Below are positions 24,434 to 32,135 of a DNA stretch of 64,000 nucleotides, piece by piece. The stretch comes from Pseudonocardia sp. MH-G8 (GTDB lineage: Bacteria > Actinomycetota > Actinomycetes > Mycobacteriales > Pseudonocardiaceae), in NCBI RefSeq assembly GCF_002262885.1, contig NZ_NKYF01000012.1:124001-188000 (forward strand). Reading direction: 5' to 3'. Each line of letters starts with the position of its first letter. Position 1 is the stretch's first letter. The translations under genes and the position numbers were made by a program. The notes beneath the pieces are model-generated. The model was not told the DNA's origin, did no database searches, and saw only the letters and a list, made by a program, of their open reading frames with translations.

Positions 24434-25558
24434 GTGTCTGCCCCGACCCCCCTGTCGTCGAGCCTGGTCCCCACCCTCCCCGGCCACTCCTACACCGACG
24501 CGGTGATCTTCGCCGAGGAGCAGGAGCGCATCTTCGAATCCCACTGGTTCGCCGCCGCCCGCAGCGCGGAGATCGACGGCACGGGCGCGTTCCGCACGGT
24601 CGACGTCGGACGCGAGAACGTGGTGCTGGTCCGCGGCCGCGACGGGCGGCTACGGGCGTTCCTCAACGTGTGCCGCCACCGCGGCGCCCGGGTCTGCATG
24701 CAGCAGTCCGGCGTGGCGAAGCGGAACCTGCAGTGCGGCTACCACGCCTGGACCTACGGCCTGGACGGCAAGCTCGTCGCGGCGCCGAACCTGACGAGCA
24801 TGCCCGACGTCGACCGGTCCGCGTTCGGCCTCGTGCCCGTGCACCTGCGGGAGTGGCTCGGCTACGCCTGGGTCTGCGTGGCCGACGAGCCACCCTCGTT
24901 CGAGGACACCGTGATCGGTGCGGTCGCCGACCGGCTCGGGACGGCCGAGGCCGTCGACGGCTGGGACATCGCGGGGCTCGAGGTCGGACGCCGGATCCGC
25001 TACGAGGTGCACGCGAACTGGAAGCTGATCATCGAGAACTTCATGGAGTGCTACCACTGCGCGACCATCCACCCCGAGCTCACGGAGGTGCTGCCGGAGT
25101 TCGCCGACGGCTACGCCGCCCAGTACTTCGTCGGGCACGGAGCGGCGTTCGCCGAGGAAGCGGCGGGGTTCACGGTCGACGGCAGCGCCGGGCTCACCGC
25201 GATCCCGGGCGTGGGGGAGGGCCACGACCGGAAGTACTACGCGATCACGGTGAACCCGCAGGTGTTCATCAACCTCGTTCCCGACCACGTGATCTTCCAC
25301 CGCATGTACCCCAGCGGACCGGACCGGACGGTCGTCGAGTGCGACTGGCTGTTCCTCCCCGAGGTCGTGCGCAGCGGCCGGGACCTGGACCGCTCGGTGG
25401 AGCTGTTCCACCGGGTCAACCAGCAGGACTTCGACGCCTGCGAGCGCTGCCAGCTCGCGGCCTCCTCCCGTGCCTACGCCGACGGCGGGGTGCTGGTGCC
25501 CAGCGAGCACCACATCGGGGCGTTCCACACCTGGGTGACCGAGCAGCTGCAGGGCTGA
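24434..25558 (+). CDS. Rieske oxygenase alpha subunit, probable glycine betaine (or related betaine) demethylase
   Basis: A 374-residue protein from GTG 24434, with GAGAGG 6 nt upstream. The N-terminal Rieske site is C-R-H-R-G-A and C-G-Y-H-A-W-T-Y. The mononuclear iron site is in E-N-F-M-E-C-Y-H-C-A-T-I-H-P-E, with His, His and a later Asp (Q-Q-D-F-D-A-C-E). The layout matches GbcA and stachydrine demethylase relatives. Glycine betaine is favoured because every later step (dimethylglycine oxidase, sarcosine oxidase, SHMT) is in the neighbouring 12 kb. Carnitine or proline-betaine oxygenase is possible. Confidence 0.8.
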   Translation: MSAPTPLSSSLVPTLPGHSYTDAVIFAEEQERIFESHWFAAARSAEIDGTGAFRTVDVGRENVVLVRGRDGRLRAFLNVCRHRGARVCMQQSGVAKRNLQCGYHAWTYGLDGKLVAAPNLTSMPDVDRSAFGLVPVHLREWLGYAWVCVADEPPSFEDTVIGAVADRLGTAEAVDGWDIAGLEVGRRIRYEVHANWKLIIENFMECYHCATIHPELTEVLPEFADGYAAQYFVGHGAAFAEEAAGFTVDGSAGLTAIPGVGEGHDRKYYAITVNPQVFINLVPDHVIFHRMYPSGPDRTVVECDWLFLPEVVRSGRDLDRSVELFHRVNQQDFDACERCQLAASSRAYADGGVLVPSEHHIGAFHTWVTEQLQG

Positions 25559-25586
25559 TCGGGCGGCAACGAGGGAGGCTGCAGGA

Positions 25587-26276
25587 TCAGGCTCGGTCGG
25601 GACCGTGACGCGCACGCGCTCCCGCCACCGACATCTGCCCATCGGCCACCTGAGCCAGCTCGGCGGTCTTGAGGACGCGGACCCGGCCCCGGGCAGTCTC
25701 GATCAGGCCCGCGTCCCGCAGCCTGCGGAGCGCCTTGACAGTGGCCTCGCGCGACGCACCGACGGACTCGCCGAGCTCCGTCTGTGTCAGGTAAAGCCAT
25801 CCGTTCTCGACGTGGCGCGGGGTGAGAGCGATCAGGAAGTTCGCTACCCGCCCGGTCGTGTCGAGTGCTCCGAAATCGAGGCGCTGCATGTCGGCCTCAC
25901 GAAGCCGGCCGACCAGCAGGCGTAGCAGTTCCAGTGCCGCGCTCGATTCCCCGGACAGGTGGTCGACGAGAGCGCCGGAGGTCACCAACCACCCCCGGAC
26001 CGCGCTGAGCGCCTGAACGGTGGCCGAGCGGGGCTGACCGTCCAATGCGGCGAACTCGCCCAGCAGATCACCCGAACCCCGAACGGCAAGCATCACCTGC
26101 TTGCCGCTGGCGGACGAGAGGACGGCTTTCGCTCGGCCGGATTCGATCAACAACACAGTGGTGGCGGGCTCACCTTCTCGGAAGATGATCGCGCCCGCTT
26201 CCCACGATCTCCAGCGGCCCACCGACCGCATCCACGTCGTCAGCCTCGTGCCGTCGACCGTCGTCTCCCCCTGCAT
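25587..26276 (-). CDS. Crp/Fnr-family regulator with intact cyclic-nucleotide pocket
   Basis: A 229-residue protein. ATG 26276 is chosen with GGCGGG upstream; the frame stays open to 26324, but that extension would translate a DNA palindrome. The cNMP-binding domain has F-R-E-G-E and the phosphate-binding cassette G-E-F-A-A-L-D-G-Q-P-R-S-A, keeping the Glu and Arg that bind cyclic nucleotides in Crp. The C-terminal winged helix has T-Q-T-E-L-G-E-S-V-G-A-S-R-E-A-T-V as the recognition helix. It is divergent from a nucleotide cyclase operon, suggesting it senses that cyclase's product. No Fe-S cysteines, so not an Fnr-type oxygen sensor. Confidence 0.88.
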   Translation of the reverse strand: MQGETTVDGTRLTTWMRSVGRWRSWEAGAIIFREGEPATTVLLIESGRAKAVLSSASGKQVMLAVRGSGDLLGEFAALDGQPRSATVQALSAVRGWLVTSGALVDHLSGESSAALELLRLLVGRLREADMQRLDFGALDTTGRVANFLIALTPRHVENGWLYLTQTELGESVGASREATVKALRRLRDAGLIETARGRVRVLKTAELAQVADGQMSVAGARARHGPDRA

Positions 26277-26285
26277 CGTGCCCGC

Positions 26286-26317
26286 CGTTCGTCTGCGTAC
26301 TCGGACGCAGACGAACG
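26286..26317. promoter_or_regulatory. 32-bp perfect palindrome in the divergent crp-like / pycTM promoter
   Basis: Arms CGTTCGTCTGCGT (26286-26298) and ACGCAGACGAACG (26305-26317) match perfectly over 13 bp around a 6-nt spacer. It lies 9 bp upstream of the Crp-like start and 18 bp before the PycTM start, ideal for one regulator to control both. It does not look like the E. coli TGTGA-N6-TCACA Crp site. Confidence 0.7.
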
Positions 26318-26335
26318 ACCCCACTCTCCCGTGTC

Positions 26336-26833
26336 ATGGGATGCATGACAACGGGTGTGCACCTCGATCCCGATCGGGACCTGGACCTCGCCCTGACCAC
26401 CGCCGCCGAGATGAACCGGGTGATCGCCGGGGCCGATGCCAAGGCGGGCCTCGTCCTCGCAGCGCAGGGGGTGGCGCTGGCCGGGATCGCCTCCGCGCTG
26501 CGCGCCGGTCCGCCGCTGCCCGCTGTCGTGGAGCTCGTCGCTGTTGGCGTCATCGTCCTCGCCGGGATCTCGGTGGTCCTCCTCGTTGCGTGCCTGTGGC
26601 CGCGGACGCACGGGGCCGGCGCGGCCTGGTTCGCGTTCCCGGCCCTCGGTCTGGGTGCAGCGCCGACTCCGCGGCCGGATGCGGCCGAATTCGCGGAACA
26701 AGCGTGGGCACAGGCCGGGGCACTGGCGGAGATCGCGCGACGCAAGTACCGCTGGTTCCGCACCGCCCTTCTGAGTGGCGCCAGCGCTCTCGCCGCCTTC
26801 ACGACCTGGATCGCACTTCTCGCGTCCGTCTGA
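26336..26833 (+). CDS. PycTM-like (DUF5706) transmembrane effector
   Basis: A 165-residue protein; ATG 26336 or ATG 26345 could be the start, with no clear ribosome-binding site, so it may be leaderless. The N-terminal A-A-E-M-N-R-V-I-A-G-A-D-A-K-A-G-L-V-L-A-A-Q-G fits the conserved A/N-x-K-A-x-x-L opening of the Pycsar effector domain (PF18967, once DUF5706). Membrane helices are at about 37-57, 62-88 and 143-164, with a short cytosolic linker. PycTM proteins are thought to damage the inner membrane when they bind cCMP or cUMP. Its neighbour is a class III cyclase, which supports the call. Confidence 0.72.
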   Translation: MGCMTTGVHLDPDRDLDLALTTAAEMNRVIAGADAKAGLVLAAQGVALAGIASALRAGPPLPAVVELVAVGVIVLAGISVVLLVACLWPRTHGAGAAWFAFPALGLGAAPTPRPDAAEFAEQAWAQAGALAEIARRKYRWFRTALLSGASALAAFTTWIALLASV

Positions 26834-26858
26834 TCGAGCGACACGAAGGGGAACGACC

Positions 26859-27794
26859 ATGACTACATCTTCGGCAGCGCCGCACGACGACAGTGGAGGC
26901 GCCGACCGGCCCCGTCGGTTGCCGCCCTACCAGGCGCTGTTCGCCGTCGACGTCCGCGACTTCAGCGGTTACCAGGGGCGCGACCACGCTGAACTCACCC
27001 GACGGATCCCGCGGATCCTGAGCGCCGCGTTCCGCCGAGCTGGCCTGGAGGAGGTCTGGAGCGGCGAGGAGCTCTGGCAGCGGATGATCGGCGACTCGTA
27101 CGTGGCCGGCTTCCGTTCCTCGGCGCTCCCCCTGCTGCTGAACCCCTTGCTCGGCGCGCTGCAAGCACAGCTGCGGCACGAGAACCGGACCGAAGCAATC
27201 GGAGATCCGCCACGGCCGCTGCGAATGCGGGTGAGCGTCCACGTCGGGCCGGTGACCGAACCGACGGGCGATGCGGACACCGACGGAAGCGGCGAGGCGC
27301 GGGTCGAGGTCCACCGCCTGCTCGATGCCGACGTCGTCAAGAGCCTGCTACGCCGGGCGGAGAACGACACCTGTGTCGCGGCCATCGTGTCGGAGCGGGC
27401 CTACCGCGATGCCGTCGAGAGCGGGTACACCGGCGAGCGGCCGAGCAGCTACGCGCGAACCCAGGTGAAGGTCAAGGAGTACGAGGCGACCGCGTACCTG
27501 CGCGTTCCGCATTCGACCGGCGAGCTGGTCGCGCGCGGGCTCCTGCCGCCGGAAGCGGCCGACGACAGCGAGACGCCCGCCCAGCAGCCCTCGGGGGCGG
27601 CGGGGTTCTCGATCGGCACCGTGGGCCGCGATTCGGTGCAGGCCGGCACCTACAACGACCACCGGGTCGTCGGCGTCGGGACGGCCCGCGACATCGACAA
27701 CGTGTTCACCGGGACCCAGGGGCCGGTGTACATCGGTGACGGGAACGGCGCCGACCGGCGATCCTCGCGCCGGAGGGCACGTCGTGACGGCTGA
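26859..27794 (+). CDS. Class III nucleotide cyclase, PycC-like, with signature C-terminal tail
   Basis: A 311-residue soluble protein from ATG 26859 (GAAGGGGAA upstream). The cyclase domain is at about 24-230: metal Asp31 in F-A-V-D-V-R-D-F-S-G and Asp79 in M-I-G-D-S-Y-V-A-G-F, then R-M-R-V-S-V-H-V-G-P-V. The usual Asn-x-x-x-Arg stretch reads V-H-R-L-L-D, as in non-adenylyl members. A flexible tail (231-311) carries G-R-D-S-V-Q-A-G-T and a V-G-V-G-T-A-R-D-I...G-P-V-Y motif (271-291), then an Arg-rich end. The next gene repeats the motif near its start. It probably makes a cyclic pyrimidine (cCMP or cUMP); the nucleotide is not provable here. Confidence 0.72.
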   Translation: MTTSSAAPHDDSGGADRPRRLPPYQALFAVDVRDFSGYQGRDHAELTRRIPRILSAAFRRAGLEEVWSGEELWQRMIGDSYVAGFRSSALPLLLNPLLGALQAQLRHENRTEAIGDPPRPLRMRVSVHVGPVTEPTGDADTDGSGEARVEVHRLLDADVVKSLLRRAENDTCVAAIVSERAYRDAVESGYTGERPSSYARTQVKVKEYEATAYLRVPHSTGELVARGLLPPEAADDSETPAQQPSGAAGFSIGTVGRDSVQAGTYNDHRVVGVGTARDIDNVFTGTQGPVYIGDGNGADRRSSRRRARRDG

Positions 27795-29817
27795 ACCGCC
27801 CGGGGACCGGCCGCTGGCGATGGGCGTCGGGCATGCCCGCGACATCGGTACCTCCATCACCGGCCCTAGCGGCCCGGTCTACGTCAGTACCTGGTACGCC
27901 GAGAACCGTCGGGAGCGCCGTGGTGCGCTTCCACTCGACCTCGATCACGAGCAGAATCTGGATGCCGTGTTCGTTCCGCCGAAGGGGTGGGAGCAGGCGA
28001 GCCGGATCCTCGCCGCCGACGGTGTAGTCCTGCTGGCCGGTGAGCCGGGCATCGGCCGGCGCACGGCCGCGTGGCAGCTCCTCGGCGGATCCCGGGACGA
28101 CGGCAGCCGCTCGGTCCAGGTGCTGCGGCCTGAGCCCCGGAGCAACGGGGGCAGAGCTCTCGACACCGAGGACGTGGTCGAGCGCGACCGACTGCTGCTC
28201 GACCTCTCGGACATCGACGATCAGGAATTTGAGGCCGTCCAGGACGAGTTGGCCGACTACTTCGAGGTGGTCACGGCCTTCGAAGCAGTTCTGGTGGTGC
28301 TCTTGCCCGCGCTCGTCCGCCGACCCCGGCCCGAGTTCTGGGCCCGGACGGCCACCCTCGAGCGACCGGACGGTCGGCAGCTGCTGGACCGGCGGCTGCG
28401 TGAGTACGGGATTGCGGTCACTTCCCCCGTGTTGCCCGCCGATGTGACGGACCTGCTGAAGAACGGCAGCATCGGCGATGTCGCTGAACTGGCGGTCCTC
28501 GTCCGCGAGGAGCGCTCAGCCGCTCCGACGGGCACCGCGCCGACCTGGCTCGACGCGGCCTTCAAGAGGCTTTCGGACCGGGACGCGGAGATCGCCGGTC
28601 TCGTCCGCGAGCACCCTTGGGCCGCCGACCGTGCGCTGATGTTGGCTGCGGCCCTGTTCGCCGGGGCTGATTCCGCGACGGTGGCGACCGCGGAGGAACG
28701 CCTCCTGGCACTGGTGCGGCACACCGTCGGGCCCGGGCCGGATTTCGAGCGATCCGGGCTCGGCGCGAGACTCGTAGAGATCGGTGCAAGTCTGCGCGTC
28801 GACGGGCGGGTCGTGTTCGCCGCGGCCGGGCGCGCCGCTGCCGTGCTGAGGTACTTCTGGACCCACTACCCGGGTCTGCGCGCCGATTTCGCCCAGTGGG
28901 TCACCGCCTGCGGTGGCCTGGGATCCGACGATGTCCAGCGCGAGACGATGGTCGCCCGGTTCGTCGAACAGTGCCTCGCGGTGGGACGCCCCGACGACGT
29001 CTTCGCTGCCATCGCCGCCTGGACTGCGGAATCCCGCTTGCCCGCGGTGCTGGCGAGTGCGGCGCTCGAGTACGGCCTGACCAGTGCCGAGTTCGGGTGG
29101 GCGTTCCGCCGCCAGTGCTACGAGTGGGCGACGCAACAGGCTATTGGCCGAACGGCGGCAGCGGCTTGTCTCGCCGACCTCGTGGTCGCGGCCTGTCGGC
29201 GGGTGATCGTGCAGACCCACCCCGAACAGGCCATCGTGCGGCTACGCCACCTCACCCGTCATCCCGAGCCTGAGGTAGCCGGAGCAGCCGTCGATGCGAT
29301 GATCGAGGTGGTCGGAACCGACCGCGCCCGGATGCGGTATCTGCTCACGCGGCTCACCGGCAGTCACCGGTCCGGGACGGGCGCCCGCCTCGCAGACGCC
29401 CGTCTGTTTCTCATGACCGTGGCGCCGGAGCTCCTCGTCGCGCGTACCGGCTGGTCGCTGATCGCCGAGGCTTCGGTGCAGGGGCGCTTGGCCCAGCGGT
29501 GGGGGGACGTCTTCGACACGGTCCCGCCGCGGATGTACGTGCCAGCGGTGCACAGGTGGTTGTCCCTGTACGCCACCGCGGAACCGGCTGACGCCGAAGC
29601 CCTGGTCAGGGTGCTCATTGTTGCCTGCGGTCTCCGCTTCGACCGGCTGTCCATCCTCCATTCCGTCAGCCGTGAGTGGGCGCGGACGCTGCTGCCGGGG
29701 GCACAGCAGACCGTCGAACGGCTCTACGCGGCTGTCGACACCGCCGCGGCACAGGCCGCCGATGCGGCCATCGACCCGCCAACGTTGGTCCAGCACTTCC
29801 AGGGAGGCACACGATGA
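27784..29817 (+). CDS. STAND-like P-loop protein of the cyclase operon, with degraded Walker A
   Basis: A 677-residue protein from GTG 27784 (GGAGGG 6 nt upstream), overlapping the cyclase by 11 bp. Residues 13-33 repeat the G-V-G-x-A-R-D-I...T-G-x-x-G-P-V-Y motif of the cyclase tail. The P-loop region has L-L-A-G-E-P-G-I-G-R-R-T (86-94), so the Walker Lys is Arg92 and the next Thr is Arg93. Walker B is L-L-L-D-L-S-D-I-D (about 137-145). The rest (about 230-660) is helical and reads like a tandem superhelical or winged-helix region. It may be a sensor or scaffold rather than an active ATPase. No close family recognised. Confidence 0.6.
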   Translation: MTAEPPGDRPLAMGVGHARDIGTSITGPSGPVYVSTWYAENRRERRGALPLDLDHEQNLDAVFVPPKGWEQASRILAADGVVLLAGEPGIGRRTAAWQLLGGSRDDGSRSVQVLRPEPRSNGGRALDTEDVVERDRLLLDLSDIDDQEFEAVQDELADYFEVVTAFEAVLVVLLPALVRRPRPEFWARTATLERPDGRQLLDRRLREYGIAVTSPVLPADVTDLLKNGSIGDVAELAVLVREERSAAPTGTAPTWLDAAFKRLSDRDAEIAGLVREHPWAADRALMLAAALFAGADSATVATAEERLLALVRHTVGPGPDFERSGLGARLVEIGASLRVDGRVVFAAAGRAAAVLRYFWTHYPGLRADFAQWVTACGGLGSDDVQRETMVARFVEQCLAVGRPDDVFAAIAAWTAESRLPAVLASAALEYGLTSAEFGWAFRRQCYEWATQQAIGRTAAAACLADLVVAACRRVIVQTHPEQAIVRLRHLTRHPEPEVAGAAVDAMIEVVGTDRARMRYLLTRLTGSHRSGTGARLADARLFLMTVAPELLVARTGWSLIAEASVQGRLAQRWGDVFDTVPPRMYVPAVHRWLSLYATAEPADAEALVRVLIVACGLRFDRLSILHSVSREWARTLLPGAQQTVERLYAAVDTAAAQAADAAIDPPTLVQHFQGGTR

Positions 29818-31040
29818 ACGACACCACCAACAGGCTCGCGTTCCTGGGCGGGCTCGTGGTGGCGGCAGTGGTGCTTCCGCTGCTGCTCGGAGCCGGTTTG
29901 CAGTGGCCGACCTGGGGCAGCTTCGCCGCGGTGGTCGTGGCTCTGGTCGGCGTGGCGGCGTTCTCGGTCCGTTTCCTCCGGCCGGAGCCTCCGGTGCTCA
30001 CCCTGCCCTCGCCCCCGGCTCCTCCGCCACCTCCTCCGTCCCAGGCAACGCTCGAGCCGACTCCCGTTCGCACAGCGGCCCCGGACTACCAGCTACAGAT
30101 CTCGGCGACGGTCTATTGGCAGCTGCGCAGCGGCGGGCGGGATGCGCACGAAGATCCGGACGCACTGGCCAAGTCGGCGGTGCTGGACCGCGCGGCATCG
30201 GCGCTCCGAGAGCTGGCGCCGAGTGACCATGCCCTTGCCGGTCATCGGCTGGCGGCGACCCTGGGCATCCCTCGGACCGCCGTTGACAGTCGGACCGTGG
30301 TGTGGGCCACCGATGTTGTCGCCGCGATCGCGCCTGAGGACGCGAATCGGCTGGCAGCCTTGGAACGACTCCGCAAGGACAATGAGGTGTGGCTGCTCCG
30401 GCGCGACCAGGAGATGGACATGCGGCGCTACCTCAGCGACGACGTGTTGACGAGTCCCGGCAGCGCCGTGGTGTGGTGGCTGGCCCGCCACCTCGACGAG
30501 ATCGACGGTGTGGCCGACCGCATTGATCCCCTCACCCGGATCAGCACCGTGGTGCAGGGCCGGCCGGCGTCCGACGCACATCACGACGAGCCTGTACCTG
30601 TCGGCACCGCCGCGGGGGAACCGGTGCTTGCGGCCGGCGATGAGCCGATCCACCGGATGCCATCGGATGCGTTGCTCGCGCGGAACCTGCTCGACGCGCT
30701 GTTCCCGGAACAGCATCAGGGCCGGGGTATCGCGGTCCAGCAACTCGCTCGGCTTGCCGAGCACCAGTGGAACCGCGGTGATCTCGCCGACGAGATCAGG
30801 CGGATCGAGGACGTCCCGTATGACGACAACGTCCGGACCTACGCGCACCCCGATGGCGAGATCACGTCGGAGGTCGGGGCGACCCCGGCCGGCGTGGCGA
30901 CGGATGACGACACGGGTCTCAACGTGCTTGGTTCGTGGGCATCGGACAGCTCGAGGGGCGACGGCCATACCGATCGGGGTCCGCAGCATCCCGACCTCGA
31001 GACCTGGCCAGACGATTCGGACGGGTCGAGACTTCGGTGA
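29814..31040 (+). CDS. Two-helix membrane protein with Pro-rich linker and cytosolic domain, last gene of the cyclase operon
   Basis: A 408-residue protein from ATG 29814 (GGGAGG upstream), overlapping the previous stop by 4 bp. Membrane helices are at about 9-28 and 36-54, joined by a short loop. A Pro-rich linker (58-83) leads to a domain that starts Y-Q-L-Q-I-S-A-T-V-Y-W-Q-L (91-103), followed by long charged helices to about 235; this pattern resembles an SPFH/band-7 domain but is not proven. The last 100 residues are acidic and low-complexity. It is coupled to the P-loop gene and probably anchors the system at the membrane. Confidence 0.6.
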   Translation: MNDTTNRLAFLGGLVVAAVVLPLLLGAGLQWPTWGSFAAVVVALVGVAAFSVRFLRPEPPVLTLPSPPAPPPPPPSQATLEPTPVRTAAPDYQLQISATVYWQLRSGGRDAHEDPDALAKSAVLDRAASALRELAPSDHALAGHRLAATLGIPRTAVDSRTVVWATDVVAAIAPEDANRLAALERLRKDNEVWLLRRDQEMDMRRYLSDDVLTSPGSAVVWWLARHLDEIDGVADRIDPLTRISTVVQGRPASDAHHDEPVPVGTAAGEPVLAAGDEPIHRMPSDALLARNLLDALFPEQHQGRGIAVQQLARLAEHQWNRGDLADEIRRIEDVPYDDNVRTYAHPDGEITSEVGATPAGVATDDDTGLNVLGSWASDSSRGDGHTDRGPQHPDLETWPDDSDGSRLR

Positions 31041-31143
31041 ACGTCTCCCGGACGGGGCGAGGCACCCCCTGCTCGTGATCATCCGAGCGATCCACCGGCC
31101 GTACCGCGGGGGCCGGTCGCCATCCCGGTCGCCGTCGATGCCC

Positions 31144-32073
31144 TCACGATTCCGGCGGCAGAGGAGGTGGGTCGAAGCGGGCCCGCAGGTCGGCGGGCAG
31201 CAGCTCCCGCAGCTGTTCCGGGAGCAGGGGCAGGTCCAGCAGGCTCAGCTTCACGCGGCTGCGCTGCTGGTGGGCCTCGGGGTCGAAGCGGACGACGAGG
31301 CCGGCGTCCGGCTGCAGCGACACGTCCAGGACGTCGCCGGGTCCGGCGTCGCGCACGGGGTTGCCGTCGATCTCGACCGCGAGCGTGCCGGCGTCGGCGA
31401 GCAGTTCGAGGCGCAGGCGGTCGGCCTCGCTCAGGACGAGGGGGCGCGAGATGCCCGACATCGCCGCGGACGGCGTCACCACGGTGCCGCGCACCGACGG
31501 GGACAACAGTGGACCGCCCGCGGCGTAGCTGTAGGCCGACGACCCGGCCGGCGTGGCCACGACGAGCGCGTCGCAGCGGTAGTAGCCGTAGCGGACGCCG
31601 TTGACCGACATCGCCGCCGCGAGCGAGCCGCGGCCGGGTCGGCGTGCCAGGGCCACGTCGTTGAACGCCACCAGCACCGCGCCGTCCACCGTCACCCGCA
31701 GGGCGCTGTGCGGCTCGAGGACGAACTGGCCGGTGGCGAGGCGGTCGAGTGCGGCGGCGAGATCCGCGGGCTGCACCTCGACGAGGAAGCCCAGCCGTCC
31801 CAGGTGCACCCCGAGCACGGGCACCGGCCGGTCGGCCACGAGGCGCAGCGCCCCGAGCATCGTGCCGTCCCCGCCGACGCTCACGACGGCGTCGCAGGTC
31901 GCGGCCAACTCGGCCGTGTCGACGGGCCGCACGTCGGTGCCGGCGCGATCGGCGTCCTCCGTGCGGACCAGCACCTCCGCGTCGTGCGCCCGGGCCCAGC
32001 GCACGACGGTGCCCACCACAGCGGTCGCGTCCCGACGGGGGTGCAGGACCAGGGCGAGGCGATCAGTGGTCAC
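31144..32073 (-). CDS. nadK: NAD kinase
   Basis: A 309-residue protein from GTG 32073; the frame is open further upstream, but that part lacks the domain. Hallmarks: V-S-V-G-G-D-G-T-M-L (GGDG), G-V-H-L-G-R-L-G-F-L, A-F-N-D-V-A-L-A-R (the N-D/E motif) and T-P-A-G-S-S-A-Y-S-Y-A-A-G-G-P-L. It phosphorylates NAD to NADP. In actinobacteria the main NAD kinase gene lies with tlyA and recN; here those are absent, so this is likely a second, accessory NAD kinase. Weak ribosome-binding site. Confidence 0.85.
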   Translation of the reverse strand: MTTDRLALVLHPRRDATAVVGTVVRWARAHDAEVLVRTEDADRAGTDVRPVDTAELAATCDAVVSVGGDGTMLGALRLVADRPVPVLGVHLGRLGFLVEVQPADLAAALDRLATGQFVLEPHSALRVTVDGAVLVAFNDVALARRPGRGSLAAAMSVNGVRYGYYRCDALVVATPAGSSAYSYAAGGPLLSPSVRGTVVTPSAAMSGISRPLVLSEADRLRLELLADAGTLAVEIDGNPVRDAGPGDVLDVSLQPDAGLVVRFDPEAHQQRSRVKLSLLDLPLLPEQLRELLPADLRARFDPPPLPPES

Positions 32074-32135
32074 AGTGGGCCAGACTGCCAGACCAGGGAC
32101 CTGACCAGCTCTCACTGCGGGGGTCGGGACAGGCG

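Noticed and set aside
26277..26324. Longer N-terminus for the Crp-like protein (start at 26324)
   Set aside because: It would translate the 32-bp palindrome (V-C-V-R-V-R-R-R) and leave almost no promoter; ATG 26276 fits the family length.
27736..29817. Longer start for the P-loop protein inside the cyclase gene
   Set aside because: GTG 27784 has GGAGGG at proper spacing; the longer start has none.
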